In this document: one piece after another, positions 40,696 to 50,418 of the stretch
Layout of the letters: every line of letters starts with the position of its first letter
How positions within the stretch are numbered: the first letter of the stretch is position 1
DNA from: Synechococcales cyanobacterium CNB
Lineage (GTDB): Bacteria > Planctomycetota > Phycisphaerae > Phycisphaerales > UBA1924
DNA length: 64,000 nucleotides
Direction of reading: 5' to 3'
Assembly (NCBI GenBank): GCA_030263455.1
Contig: SZOZ01000005.1
Location: 186,001-250,000 of the forward strand
Translations under genes and position numbers: made by a program
The notes under the pieces: model-generated
What the model saw: only the letters and a program-made list of their open reading frames with translations
Told to the model about the DNA's origin: nothing
Database searches by the model: none

Positions 40696-42288
40696 TCAGA
40701 CCGCCTGTCGGAATCGTGTCGTCGGAGCGCTCAGCGTTGGAATGTACCGACGGAGTGCGTCGAGAACGGCACGCCTGTCGGCACTCGACCGGATCCGGGT
40801 GAGCCGATCGACGGCTTCGCGAATGTCGATGGGCGCGTCCGCCATGCCGCGCCAGGCCCGGATGCCGGGGTGATCGGTGGGGGCGAGTTCCTCGTTGGAG
40901 TATGCGAGTTCCTCGTGGAGTTTCTCTCCGGGGCGGATGCCCGTGCAGAGGATGCCAACCGTTGGGAGTGTGTCGGGAATCGTCGGCGCGTCGGATTGAT
41001 CCGGCCGGAGGAGGCGAGGTTCGACGCCATGGGCGCGGAGGAACCGCTCGGCGAGGTCGAGGATGCGGACGGGCTTGCCCATGTCGAGGACGAAGACTCC
41101 GGGGCGGTCGCACGCGGGGTCGCTCATGGCGGCGGCCTGTGCCACCAGCGACGCGGCCTCCGCGATGGTCATGAAGTAGCGAGTCATTCGCTGGTCGGTG
41201 ACGGTGAGCGGCCCGCCCTCGGCGAGTTGGGCGGTCCAGATCGTGAGCACGCTGCACGCAGAGCCGAGCACGTTGCCGAAGCGGACCATCGAGAAGCATG
41301 TCGGCTCTTCGCTCGCTCGCGCGTCCCGCCGCAGCCGCGCGTGCAGGTCGGTAACGTACAACTCCGCAAGCCGCTTCGTTGCGCCCATGACGCTCGTCGG
41401 GTTTACCGCCTTGTCTGTGGAGACCATGACAAACCGCTGCACACCGGCCTCGACCGCGGCGTCCGCGATCGCCCGCGTGCCGAGCAGGTTGTTCGTGATC
41501 GCGTGCGCCGGGTGGTCCTCCATCAGGGGCACGTGCTTGTGCGCCGCGGCGTGGAACACGATGTCCGGCGCGAGGTCGGTGACCAGCCGCTGCGTGCTCT
41601 CGGCCTCGACGACGTCGTGGAGCACGGCCCGCCTTGGCACGCCCGGGAACCGCTCGCCCAGGCGGCGGTCGATCTCGAAAAGGGCGTTCTCCGAACGCTC
41701 CATGAGCACGAGCATCGAGGGCGAGTACGAAGCCACCACGCGGGCGAGTTCCGACCCGATCGACCCGCCTGCGCCCGTGATGAGCACGCGCCGATCCTCG
41801 AAGAGCGAGGCGACTCGTTCATGGTCGATCGCGTGGGGCTCGCGCCCGATCAAGGCCGCATAGTCCAGCACCGGCGCGGCGGATGGTCCCCTGTGCGGGG
41901 GGACGGGCGGCCGGGTCAGCAGTTCCGTCAGGGGGGGGACGACGCGCTCCGCTATCCCCGCCCGAGCCAACTCCGCCCGCACTCGGCAGGCATGGGACCA
42001 CATCGCCGCCGGTAGGCAGACCACGGCGACGCGAGCACCCAGCCCATCCCGGGCCTGAACCAGGGCATCCAGCCCCGTGACCGGGGACAGCCCGGGCACG
42101 CCGTCGTCTTCGGTGCCATCCTCACTCAGCAGGAGGCACCCGACCGGCAGAACAACACCCGGCGCGGCCTCTAACTGACGGCGCAGGACGGGGACCGTTT
42201 CGGGGGTACCGATGAGAATGGCTCGCTCCGCGCCCGGCTTGGGGGTGACCTCAACAACCGGGCGTCCGGCAATGGCGGCTCTGGGCAT
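40696..42288 (-). CDS. nucleotide-sugar 4,6-dehydratase, CapD/WbpM-type without membrane segments
   Basis: 530 aa from the ATG at 42288, with GGAGG 5 nt upstream. The catalytic half (about residue 185 on) has the extended SDR pattern: VLITGAGGSIGSELARVVAS for NAD binding, HAAAHKHVPLMED, VSTDKAVNPTSVMGATKR with the TDK and MGATK motifs. This is the polysaccharide biosynthesis protein family that makes UDP-4-keto-6-deoxy sugars. The N-terminal 180 residues form a Rossmann-like cofactor-binding region, but the usual four membrane helices of WbpM are absent. It is divergent from ruvA. Confidence 0.88.
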   Translation of the reverse strand: MPRAAIAGRPVVEVTPKPGAERAILIGTPETVPVLRRQLEAAPGVVLPVGCLLLSEDGTEDDGVPGLSPVTGLDALVQARDGLGARVAVVCLPAAMWSHACRVRAELARAGIAERVVPPLTELLTRPPVPPHRGPSAAPVLDYAALIGREPHAIDHERVASLFEDRRVLITGAGGSIGSELARVVASYSPSMLVLMERSENALFEIDRRLGERFPGVPRRAVLHDVVEAESTQRLVTDLAPDIVFHAAAHKHVPLMEDHPAHAITNNLLGTRAIADAAVEAGVQRFVMVSTDKAVNPTSVMGATKRLAELYVTDLHARLRRDARASEEPTCFSMVRFGNVLGSACSVLTIWTAQLAEGGPLTVTDQRMTRYFMTIAEAASLVAQAAAMSDPACDRPGVFVLDMGKPVRILDLAERFLRAHGVEPRLLRPDQSDAPTIPDTLPTVGILCTGIRPGEKLHEELAYSNEELAPTDHPGIRAWRGMADAPIDIREAVDRLTRIRSSADRRAVLDALRRYIPTLSAPTTRFRQAV

Positions 42289-42383
42289 GGCATCCTCCGG
42301 CCCGAGGCGGGCCAGAGGGTTATCGGCTCGACCGGGTCGCATCGTTCGCGCTTCAGCCGCCGGATTGTGCTTCAATGGGGGTG

Positions 42384-43028
42384 ATGATCACCCGCATCGC
42401 CGGCACGCTGGTCTCGGTGGACGCTCGTGGCGCGGTGATCCAGCCCGAGGGGACCGGACTCGCCTACGAGGTGATGCTTCCGGCGTATCTCGCGGATCGG
42501 CTCGCCGCGGAGGTTGGTCGGCGCGTGGTTCTCCACACGCTCGCGTACCTCGAGGCACAGGGGCAGGGGACGAGTTTCGTGCCGAGGCTGATCGGGTTTG
42601 AATCGCGCGACGACCGCCGGTTCTTCGAGGTCTTCACCACGGTGAAGGGGATGGGGAACAAACGTGCGCTGCGCGCCCTCGCCGTGCCGCCGGGCGAGGT
42701 TGCGGCGATGGTGGTCTCGAAGGACGCGAAGGGATTGCAGCAACTGCCCGAGATCGGCAAGCGCGTGGCCGATACGGTGATCGTCGAACTGAGCGGGAAA
42801 CTCGACGCCTTCGTGAACGCCGACGTGCTGGAGCGAAGGGCTGGTTCGCTCGCAGAGCCTTCGATCGGCGTCTCGCCGGCCGCGGCCGAGGCGGTGCAGG
42901 CGCTCATCGCGCTCGGCGAGACGCGCGACAGCGCGGAGCGTCTGGTGGAGCGTGCGGTGCGCAGGTCAAACGGCACGCTGACCACGTCGGACCAGATTCT
43001 CGCCGCGGCCTTCGGCGGGCAACCCTGA
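42384..43028 (+). CDS. ruvA: Holliday junction branch migration protein RuvA
   Basis: 214 aa from the ATG at 42384 (MITRIAGTL, the normal RuvA start; a GGGGGT ribosome site precedes it). The OB domain, the helix-hairpin-helix pair (MGNKRALRALAVPPGEVAAM and LPEIGKRVADTVIVEL) and the C-terminal three-helix RuvB-binding domain (AAAEAVQALIALG) are all present. RuvA tetramers hold the four-way junction for the RuvB motor. ruvB and ruvC are not in the window. Confidence 0.93.
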   Translation: MITRIAGTLVSVDARGAVIQPEGTGLAYEVMLPAYLADRLAAEVGRRVVLHTLAYLEAQGQGTSFVPRLIGFESRDDRRFFEVFTTVKGMGNKRALRALAVPPGEVAAMVVSKDAKGLQQLPEIGKRVADTVIVELSGKLDAFVNADVLERRAGSLAEPSIGVSPAAAEAVQALIALGETRDSAERLVERAVRRSNGTLTTSDQILAAAFGGQP

Positions 43029-43072
43029 CCCCGGCTCGCTGCCGTTCGACTATGCTCGGCCCGGAGGTGCGG

Positions 43073-44179
43073 ATGCGGTACGCGATGATCATGGCGGGCG
43101 GGGCGGGCACCCGGCTCTGGCCGATGAGCCGGCGCGAGATGCCGAAGCAGTTGATCCCGTTCATCACGCGTGCGGGGCGCGCCCCGTGCTCGCTGCTCGA
43201 ACTGGCGGCGGAGCGGCTCGACGGCGTGGTCCCGGCCGATCGCCGCTACATCTGCACCGCCGAGCGCTACCGAGCCATCGTCCGTGAACGGCTTCCCGCC
43301 TTTGACGACGAGCACATTCTCGGCGAGCCGGAGGGACGCGACACCGTGAACGCGGTCGGCCTGACGGCGGCCGTGCTCGAACGGCTCGACCCTGACGCCG
43401 TCTTCGCGGTCCTCACGGCGGACCACGTCATTGAGCCCCAGGACGACTTCCGCGCGGCGATGGACACCGGCTTCCGGCTCGTCGAGCAGGACGATTCGCG
43501 GCTCGTCACGTTCGCGATCACGCCGACGCGCCCGGAGACGGGGTACGGCTATGTGCGCCGCGGGCGAGCGATCGAGGGCTTCGGCGGCCGGGCGTTCGCG
43601 GTGCGCGAGTTCAAGGAGAAGCCAGACGCCGAGACCGCTCGCCGCTACGTCGAGAGCATGGAGTACGGGTGGAACTCGGGCATGTTCGTGTTTCACGCGG
43701 CGCACTTCATGCGGCTGCTTGACCGTCACCGCCCCGAGAGCGCGGCGGGTCTGCGCGAGATTCAGGCGGCATGGCAGACGCCGCACCGTGCGCGCACGCT
43801 GGCGGAAGTTTACCCGACGCTGCCGAAGGTGAGCGTGGACTACGCGATCATGGAGCCGGCCTCGCGCGATCCGGCGGCGACGGTGTGCACCGTGGACATG
43901 CCGGTGCGGTGGCTGGATGTCGGCAGTTGGCCGAGTTTCGCGGAGACGCTCGCCCCTGACGCCGACGGCAACCGCGCCGCAGGCACGGGGCAGGCAGTCT
44001 TCCACGAGTGCCGCGGCTCGCTCGCCGTGACCGGCGGAAGGCCGGGCCACACGATCGCGATGCTGGGTTGCGAAGGGTTGATCGTCGTCCAGACCGACGA
44101 GGCGACCCTCGTCATGCCCGCTGCCCGCGCGCAGGAACTGAAGGACCTGCACGGGCAAGTGGGGGAGGGGCTTCGGTAG
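43073..44179 (+). CDS. mannose-1-phosphate guanylyltransferase
   Basis: 368 aa from the ATG at 43073, with GGAGGTG 5 nt upstream; a longer frame from 43052 lacks this support. The nucleotidyltransferase fold starts MIMAGGAGTRLWPMSRREMP, with VLTADHVIE for the metal-binding Asp, FKEKPD, WNSGMFVF and VDYAIMEPA. The enzyme makes GDP-mannose for glycans. It has no phosphomannose isomerase domain fused. A hairpin lies after its stop. Confidence 0.92.
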   Translation: MRYAMIMAGGAGTRLWPMSRREMPKQLIPFITRAGRAPCSLLELAAERLDGVVPADRRYICTAERYRAIVRERLPAFDDEHILGEPEGRDTVNAVGLTAAVLERLDPDAVFAVLTADHVIEPQDDFRAAMDTGFRLVEQDDSRLVTFAITPTRPETGYGYVRRGRAIEGFGGRAFAVREFKEKPDAETARRYVESMEYGWNSGMFVFHAAHFMRLLDRHRPESAAGLREIQAAWQTPHRARTLAEVYPTLPKVSVDYAIMEPASRDPAATVCTVDMPVRWLDVGSWPSFAETLAPDADGNRAAGTGQAVFHECRGSLAVTGGRPGHTIAMLGCEGLIVVQTDEATLVMPAARAQELKDLHGQVGEGLR

Positions 44180-44208
44180 CGATTGCACGAAAGGGATGTC
44201 GGAACGGT

Positions 44209-44245
44209 GCCTGCACGGCCCCATCCCGAACCGTGCGAAGCAGGC
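44209..44245. terminator. imperfect hairpin between convergent genes
   Basis: GCCTGCACGG (44209-44218) can pair with CCGTG (44231-44235) plus CAGGC (44241-44245), with an internal bulge, followed by TTTC. It sits between the guanylyltransferase stop (44179) and the comM stop (44248), so it may end transcription from the left. Short T-run and bulge make this moderate evidence only. Confidence 0.45.
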
Positions 44246-44247
44246 TT

Positions 44248-45801
44248 TCAGACGCTCCTGTCCAGCAGCCTGTAACTCACGGCTTCGATAACGTGCGGCG
44301 TGGTGAGCGTCTCCTCGCCCGCCAGGTCGGCGATGGTGCGGGCGATGCGACGGACCTTGTCGTAGGCCCGCGCGCTGAGTTTGAGTTCCGTCATCGCTCG
44401 GCCGAGGGCATTGCGGGCGTCGTCCGTCATCGGGGCGAGGGTGTCGAGCTGCCGGCCGCTGAGGCGAGCGTTGGGCGTGGTAGGGCCTTGGCGAGCCGCC
44501 TGGCGTTCGCGCGCGGCGAGCGCCTGCTCGCGCATCTGGGCGGAACTGGTGCCGCGGGGTCGGCCATCGGCGGCGGAGAGCTCCTTCCACGGCACGGCGG
44601 GCGCTTCGCAGTGGATATCGATGCGGTCGAGCAGCGGGCCGCTGAGGCGCGAGAGGTAGCGGTCCATCGCGCGCTTGCCGACCTCGCCCGCGGGCACGTC
44701 GCCGCGGGGTGTGGGGTTCATCGCGGCAACAAGCATGAACGAGGCGGGGAAGCGCAGCGTACCGTGCGCGCGGGCGATGGTGACGACGTGGTCTTCGAGC
44801 GGTTGGCGGAGCGTCTCCAGCACGTAGCGGGGGAACTCGGCGAGTTCGTCGAGGAAGAGGACGCCGCGGTGGGCGAGGGAAATCTCGCCGGGGCGCGGCA
44901 CGATCCCGCCGCCGACGACGGCCGGCGCGGACGCGGTGTGGTGCGGTGAGCGGACGGGTCGCGATGTCACAAGGCCCTCGCCGGGCGGGAGCGCGCCGGC
45001 AGCGGAGTAGATGCGGGTGATCTCAACGGCCTCCTCCGGCGTCAGCGGAGGCAGCACGCCGGGCAGAGCCTTGGCCATCATGGTCTTGCCCGTGCCGGCG
45101 GGGCCGAGCATGAGGATGTTGTGCCCGCCCGCGGCGGCGATGACGATGGCACGCTTGACGGCTTCCTGACCGCGGACGTCGGCGAAATCGATGGGGGCGT
45201 CGGCGGTCTTCAGGATGCCCGCGACGTCGGGCGCGGGGTGGGGTTCGAGGTCGAGCGCGCCGGTCAGCAGGCCGACGACCTCGGCGAGCGTGCGCACGCC
45301 GTAGACGGCCACGCCTTCGACGATAGCGGCCTCGGCGGCGTTGTCGGCGGGGCAGATGAGTGCGTGCGCGCCGGTGGCGCGGGCCATCGAGGCGGCCGCG
45401 AGCGCGCCGCGGACCGGGCGCACGCGCCCGTCGAGGGCGAGTTCGCCGATGACGACCGCGGAGCGGAAGTCCAGGGGCGCGCCGGCGTCGGGCCGGAGGA
45501 CGCCGGTAGCAGCGAGCATGCCGACGGCGATGGGAAGGTCGTAGACGGGACCTTCCTTCTTGACGTCGGCTGGCGCGAGGTTGATGAGCAGCCGTCCGGC
45601 GGGGTGGAGATAGCCCGAGTTGTTAAGGGCGGAGCGGACGCGCTCCATGGACTCCTTCACCCCCGCGTCGGGAAGGCCGACGATCGTGGCGCGGTCGCTG
45701 ATGCCGGGGCCGCCGAAGGAGCGGTCGTCGAGGTCAACCTCGACCTCGCAAGGGAGGGCGTCGATGCCTTGGAGCAGGGATGATCGGACACGGGCGAGCA
45801 T
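44248..45801 (-). CDS. comM: ComM/YifB-family Mg-chelatase-like AAA+ ATPase
   Basis: 517 aa from the ATG at 45801. The N-terminal ChlI/Lon-like domain has EVEVDLDDRSFGGPGISDRA and AGRLLINLAPADVKKEGPVY. The AAA+ core follows with Walker A LGPAGTGKTMMAKALPG, SPHHTASAPAVVGGG, Walker B GVLFLDELAEFPR and sensor NPTPRG, and the C-terminal ChlI domain ends the protein. ComM is a hexameric helicase that promotes branch migration of incoming DNA during natural transformation. The gene is complete. Confidence 0.93.
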   Translation of the reverse strand: MLARVRSSLLQGIDALPCEVEVDLDDRSFGGPGISDRATIVGLPDAGVKESMERVRSALNNSGYLHPAGRLLINLAPADVKKEGPVYDLPIAVGMLAATGVLRPDAGAPLDFRSAVVIGELALDGRVRPVRGALAAASMARATGAHALICPADNAAEAAIVEGVAVYGVRTLAEVVGLLTGALDLEPHPAPDVAGILKTADAPIDFADVRGQEAVKRAIVIAAAGGHNILMLGPAGTGKTMMAKALPGVLPPLTPEEAVEITRIYSAAGALPPGEGLVTSRPVRSPHHTASAPAVVGGGIVPRPGEISLAHRGVLFLDELAEFPRYVLETLRQPLEDHVVTIARAHGTLRFPASFMLVAAMNPTPRGDVPAGEVGKRAMDRYLSRLSGPLLDRIDIHCEAPAVPWKELSAADGRPRGTSSAQMREQALAARERQAARQGPTTPNARLSGRQLDTLAPMTDDARNALGRAMTELKLSARAYDKVRRIARTIADLAGEETLTTPHVIEAVSYRLLDRSV

Positions 45802-45975
45802 GGCCGACAGAGCATACCGAACAGGAGGCAAGTGTGAAGGGGTTGCTCCGGCCGGCGGCACATCCGATCGGTGTCCCGTGGGCAGAATCCGGGTTCAGGT
45901 TCTCCGGCTGCGAACATGGAAGCGGATCACAGCGTCGTCGCACACTCAATCGCCCATGTCCGGGGCATGGGAGAG

Positions 45976-47178
45976 TCAGCGGCGTTCTTCGCGTGTGATG
46001 AGGGCTGCGAGAAGTTCCTGGTCCAGCACGCGTTTCGCCGGTTCACCCGTTGCCAGAGCGAATCCTCCGACGTAGTCCCACAACGACCAGCCGATGCGAT
46101 GTTCGCGGAGGGCGTCGGTCACGGCGCGGTGCCAGGCGAGTCGGCTCTCGCGAGGGGAGGCTTTGGTGTAGACACCGAACTCGCCGCAGTAGACTGGGCG
46201 GCCGTGGCGTCGCGACCACTCGACGGCGCGCCGGATGCTCGCACGCAGCGCTTCGGCGGACCACGGGTCTTCTGTTCCGACGCGGGCGGACCAGCGGAGG
46301 GCGTTGCGGGACTCTTGAGGGAAGGTCTCTGCGAGACGCTCAAGTTCAGCGCGATCCGCTGGCCAGGGCACGCCGCGCATGTCCTTCCACGGCGGGAAGC
46401 CCCACTCGGCAGCCTGATGCGTGAAGTTGTGCGGGCTGTAGAAGTGGAACGAGTAAACGACGTTCGGGTCGTCGAGCGGTTCGAGGCGCAGCATGCCATC
46501 GATGCCGCCCCAGTCCGCGCCGGTGGCGATGATGGTGTGCCGCGGCGCGACCGCGCGGACGGTTGCCGCGATTCGGCGCTGGGCGTCGTGCCAGTGCTCG
46601 GGGTCGCGCAGGTCGTGCGGCTCGTTCACGAGCTCGAGGAACACGAGGTCGGGTTCGGTGTCTGCGAGCCGATCCGCGAGCGATGCCCACATCCGGTCCA
46701 GCTCGCCGAAGCGTTCGTCGAAGTCCGCGCCGCGTGGCCTGATCCACGGCGTGCGGCTCCAGTGAGCATCGACGATGACGGCCAACCCGGCCGCGAGACA
46801 CAGCCGCAGTGCGTCATGATACTCGGTGAACTCCGCGGCTTTGAACGTCCGTTTGCTCTCGTCCCACAACCACGAAGGCTCAAAGGGGAGTCGCACGTGT
46901 GTGAAACCTGCTGACCGGAGTTGGTCCAGGTCAGCGGCGGTGACGAACAGGCGGCGGGCACGCTCTCCCTGCGCTTGCGGGAACCACATCCAGTGCGAGA
47001 GGTTGACCCCGCGAGCGAGAAGGGCGATGCCATCCTCGGCGCGGACAGCGGGACGAGCAGCGAGCGCGCGTGCCCGCTGGGCGGTCGCGGGCCTGGAGAC
47101 GCCGGCGGCAAGGAGCGCGGCCGCCGTCGCCAGAAACTCTCTGCGATGCAAGCTCGATATCTCGTGTCTTCCGTTCAT
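45976..47178 (-). CDS. exported glycoside hydrolase family 5 (cellulase-like)
   Basis: 400 aa from the ATG at 47178, which overlaps the FG-GAP gene stop as ATGA and has GGAG 6 nt upstream. A Tat-type signal (HRREFLATAAALLAAGVS) leads to a TIM-barrel with LARGVNLSHWMWFP, the acid/base Glu in LELVNEPHD and the nucleophile Glu in VYCGEFGVY. GH5 enzymes cut beta-1,4 glucans, mannans and related polymers; exact substrate unknown. The gene is third of a three-gene exported operon. Confidence 0.88.
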   Translation of the reverse strand: MNGRHEISSLHRREFLATAAALLAAGVSRPATAQRARALAARPAVRAEDGIALLARGVNLSHWMWFPQAQGERARRLFVTAADLDQLRSAGFTHVRLPFEPSWLWDESKRTFKAAEFTEYHDALRLCLAAGLAVIVDAHWSRTPWIRPRGADFDERFGELDRMWASLADRLADTEPDLVFLELVNEPHDLRDPEHWHDAQRRIAATVRAVAPRHTIIATGADWGGIDGMLRLEPLDDPNVVYSFHFYSPHNFTHQAAEWGFPPWKDMRGVPWPADRAELERLAETFPQESRNALRWSARVGTEDPWSAEALRASIRRAVEWSRRHGRPVYCGEFGVYTKASPRESRLAWHRAVTDALREHRIGWSLWDYVGGFALATGEPAKRVLDQELLAALITREERR

Positions 47179-48581
47179 GGCTGCTCCGCGGCCCGCCGGG
47201 GGGGCCATGGAAGCGCAGTCGAGACATTGCCGGTGTTGGAGGGATCGTGGCGGAGCATGAACCAGCCAAGGTCGCGGCCGTCGTCGGCAACGGCGGGGCC
47301 GGCGAAGCCCGTAAGACAGATGACCATGCCGCGTTTGGCGCGGGCGTTTCCCGCGACGAAGAGGAGGTCAAGGCGACCGTCACCCGTCAGGTCGGCGATC
47401 GAGACGCCGCTGCTCGAGTGCGCGGGCGTGAAGTCGGTGATCGATGCGGCGTCGAACTCAAAGATCGGCGAGCCGTCGTGCCCCCGCATGACGCGGAGGA
47501 GGCCGCGGCTGTTGACGAGGGCGATGTCGAGGCTTCCGTCGCCGTCGATGTCGGTGACGCTGACGCCGCGCGTGACGGAGTTCATGACCCCTGTTGCAGG
47601 ATCAACCGGGACCGACCAGAGGATGGACCCGTCGGCCCGCAGAGCGGTGACGTTGACGCTCGCGACGATCACCTCCGGCGATCCGTCCGCGTCCAGGTCG
47701 GCGATGACGGTCGGCGACATGAAGTAGTGGTCGCCCGGTCGCGCGGTCCAGACGGGCGTCCCGTCGCTGGACCTCATGGCGTGGACTGTGCCGGAGTAGT
47801 CGGCGATGACGAGCTCGGGAATCCCGTCTCCATCGAAGTCGCCGACCGAAGGGCCGTGGTACATGCTGTCACGAGCCTGGTGCGTCCACAGGTGTTCGCC
47901 CGTCGCCCCGCAGACCGCGTAAAGGCGGTTTCTGCCCTTGAAATCCGCGACGATGAAATCGGGCACGCCGTCGGCGTTGACGTCCCGGACGACTGGGCAG
48001 GACTGAACAAAGCTCGGCGCGGCCTTGATGGAGCGGCGGGTTGACCCGTCCGCACCAAGCACGCGCGCGTTGCCGTGAAACGTGCCGATGACGATCGAGA
48101 GTGAGCCGTCGAGGTCACCTATCCACGGCGGGGTGTCGGTGCATTCGATCGGATCGGTCGTGTTCCGCCAGATCACGTCACCCGACGTGCCGCTGAGGGC
48201 GAGGACTTCGCCGCGGTTTGAGACCGGCACGATGAGTTCGAGCGAGCCGTCCCCGTCGAGGTCCGCGAATCGAGACGACGCGTCGAGGCAGGCATCTCCG
48301 GCGCCCGGCGTCGTGCCTGCGTCGTGCTGCCACAGGAGAGAGCCGTCCTTCCCTCTCAGCACAACGACTCGGGAGTCGCCGAAGTAGGTGGCGATCGCGG
48401 CGTCAAGATGCCCGTCGCCATCCGCGTCCGCGACGGACGGACCGCCGAAGGCATCGGAGTTGAGCGGGTATGTCCAGGCGACACGGGGCCGGGGAGGCTC
48501 CACCCTCCGGCCGGTGTCCTCGTGCTGTGCGACGGCGACTGGGGCCGCGATGAGGTACGCGACAGGGAGGATGCAGCGCAC
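47175..48581 (-). CDS. exported FG-GAP/VCBS repeat beta-propeller protein
   Basis: 468 aa from the GTG at 48581, with AAGGAG 8 nt upstream and a signal peptide (CILPVAYLIAAPVAVAQ) directly after; longer frames upstream lack both. The mature part has at least six repeats of the D.DGDG.D type: VADADGDGHLD, FADLDGDGSLE, VGDFDGDGIPE, IADLDADGSPE, VTDIDGDGSLD, IADLTGDGRLD. This is an integrin-like propeller with calcium-binding loops, fitting a surface glycan- or protein-binding role. It lies between GH43 and GH5 genes with 13 nt and ATGA spacing. Confidence 0.88.
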   Translation of the reverse strand: MRCILPVAYLIAAPVAVAQHEDTGRRVEPPRPRVAWTYPLNSDAFGGPSVADADGDGHLDAAIATYFGDSRVVVLRGKDGSLLWQHDAGTTPGAGDACLDASSRFADLDGDGSLELIVPVSNRGEVLALSGTSGDVIWRNTTDPIECTDTPPWIGDLDGSLSIVIGTFHGNARVLGADGSTRRSIKAAPSFVQSCPVVRDVNADGVPDFIVADFKGRNRLYAVCGATGEHLWTHQARDSMYHGPSVGDFDGDGIPELVIADYSGTVHAMRSSDGTPVWTARPGDHYFMSPTVIADLDADGSPEVIVASVNVTALRADGSILWSVPVDPATGVMNSVTRGVSVTDIDGDGSLDIALVNSRGLLRVMRGHDGSPIFEFDAASITDFTPAHSSSGVSIADLTGDGRLDLLFVAGNARAKRGMVICLTGFAGPAVADDGRDLGWFMLRHDPSNTGNVSTALPWPPRRAAEQP

Positions 48582-48594
48582 AGCAACGCTCCTT

Positions 48595-50241
48595 CTATCG
48601 GGGCTGAGGGCCGACCGGCGGTCCGGCGGGACGATCGGGCGTTCCGAGGAGTCGCGGCGGCTCGGGCCGCTGCACGCGGAAGAAGTCAAAGGCGACATCC
48701 GTGCGCCGTCCAGAACCCGGCGTTGACGCGCCGAAGCCGACGCGGACCTCGGAAAAATCGGCCAGGTACGAGCCGCCCACGGCGTACCAACGCTGGCCGT
48801 CGAGGCTCGCGTAGCAGGAGATGGACCGGCCCCGGCGGACCATCTTCATCCAGCAGACGTCGCCGAGCGTGTTAGGGGTGATGAAGTCGCGGAACTCGCC
48901 GTCGACCTGGTGCGCGACCTGCCAGCGACGGGTGTCGATCCAGCCGTTGCTGAAGCGGACGTAGTTGTTGTGGTCCTGGTAGATGATCAGAAAGGCCTGA
49001 TCGAAGTTGCGCTGGGGGCGGAACTCGGGGCGGAGGACGATCTCGAAATCCTCGTTCGGCGCCCATTGGAGGAACATGTTGCGGACGTCGCCGCGCGTCT
49101 TCCAGAGGTCGCCGTCCTGCGTGGAGATGACGAGCTTGCCGCTGGCGAGACGCCAGCGCGAGGGGTCTTCGTTCACGATCTGCCAGCGGGTTCGGTCGAG
49201 TTGATTGGCATTGAACTCGTCTGAAACCGCGGCTGGGAAAGGCCGTACGCCGGATGGAAGGGGCTGGGAGGTCGTCGTCGGTCCGTCTGCCTCGATGCGG
49301 AGCGCGCCGTCGGGGCCGGTGGTGAGGCGGAGGCGGTCGATGGCGAGTTGCCGCTCTCCGCCGCCGGCGAGTTGCATGTGCGTGTGGTAGACGATGAAGA
49401 GTTCGCGATCATCGGGCGATGCGATGATGCTCGGGTGGCCGGGTCCCGAGACGCGCGGCGTGCGCGTCATCAGGGGGTTGAAGGGGTCCTTCGTCCACGG
49501 CCCGAGTGGAGAGTTGGCCGTCGCCACGCCGACCGAGTAGGTCGGGTAGGCGTAGCCCGGGCCGGAGTAGAACATGACGTAGCGGTTGCCCCAGCGGAAG
49601 ACGTAGGGCGCCTCGTTCCACTTGCCTTCCCACTCCTTGTCGGGGGTGACGCAGAGCGTCGGTTGCCCGGCGACGGAGAGGAGGTCTCGCGAAAGGGGCA
49701 CGACCCACGTCTCGCTGACAGGGAACTGCGAGATGTCGCGCGAGTAGTAGAGGTAGGCCGAGCCGTCGCGGTCGATGAAGCAGTGCGCGTCGATCATGGC
49801 GAAGCCGGGATCCCAGAGGGGGGCGCGGTGCTCGCGGAAGGGTCCGAGCGGCGTGTCTGCGATCGCAAGGCAGATACGGTGTCCCACGGCGGGGTTGTTG
49901 CGCGCGTTGAAGAACATGTAGAAGCGGCCGGCGTGCTCGACGACGCACGGCGCCCAGATCTCGTCCTGTGCCCAGGTGCTCGCGGTCTTTTCGAACGACC
50001 ACCCGCGCCACTGCCAGTTGACGAGGTCAGGGGATGACCAGACGCCGAAACCCCGCGATCCGTCCGTTGTGGCATAGACGTAATACGTCCCCTGGTGGCG
50101 GATGACGTGGGGGTCCGCGAGTTGGGGGTCGAGAGGGTTGCTGAAGGTCGTGACGCTCTGGCCGTGCGAGATGCCGGGGAGCGTGAGAGCGAGGTACACG
50201 GCGCAAAGAACGAAGGTGTGGAGCAGGCACAGTCTCATCAT
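48595..50241 (-). CDS. exported glycoside hydrolase family 43 with C-terminal lectin-like domain
   Basis: 548 aa from the ATG at 50241, where a signal peptide begins (MMRLCLLHTFVLCAVYLALT). The five-bladed propeller carries the catalytic base in QLADPHVIRH, the pKa-tuning Asp in MIDAHCFIDRDGS and the acid Glu in GKWNEAPYVF, all present. From about residue 330 a concanavalin-like DUF1349/GH43_C2-type sandwich follows (DEFNANQLDRTRWQI, WKTRGDVRNMFLQ). GH43 enzymes attack arabinans and xylans. First gene of the exported operon. Confidence 0.9.
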   Translation of the reverse strand: MMRLCLLHTFVLCAVYLALTLPGISHGQSVTTFSNPLDPQLADPHVIRHQGTYYVYATTDGSRGFGVWSSPDLVNWQWRGWSFEKTASTWAQDEIWAPCVVEHAGRFYMFFNARNNPAVGHRICLAIADTPLGPFREHRAPLWDPGFAMIDAHCFIDRDGSAYLYYSRDISQFPVSETWVVPLSRDLLSVAGQPTLCVTPDKEWEGKWNEAPYVFRWGNRYVMFYSGPGYAYPTYSVGVATANSPLGPWTKDPFNPLMTRTPRVSGPGHPSIIASPDDRELFIVYHTHMQLAGGGERQLAIDRLRLTTGPDGALRIEADGPTTTSQPLPSGVRPFPAAVSDEFNANQLDRTRWQIVNEDPSRWRLASGKLVISTQDGDLWKTRGDVRNMFLQWAPNEDFEIVLRPEFRPQRNFDQAFLIIYQDHNNYVRFSNGWIDTRRWQVAHQVDGEFRDFITPNTLGDVCWMKMVRRGRSISCYASLDGQRWYAVGGSYLADFSEVRVGFGASTPGSGRRTDVAFDFFRVQRPEPPRLLGTPDRPAGPPVGPQPR

Positions 50242-50418
50242 GTCGGGAGTGTACCGAGAGGGTGGGAGTTGGTGCCGGACGCGCAGAATCTGCCGGGAAC
50301 GGGCGGTCGGGTTGCGGGAATTCGGCTGGTGAGACCCTCGCAAACTGGCGGGCTTGTGGGCCGCGAGCCGAAGGGACTGGCAGTCCCGCCATGCCGGCGG
50401 GCAGCGGAGATCATCGCG

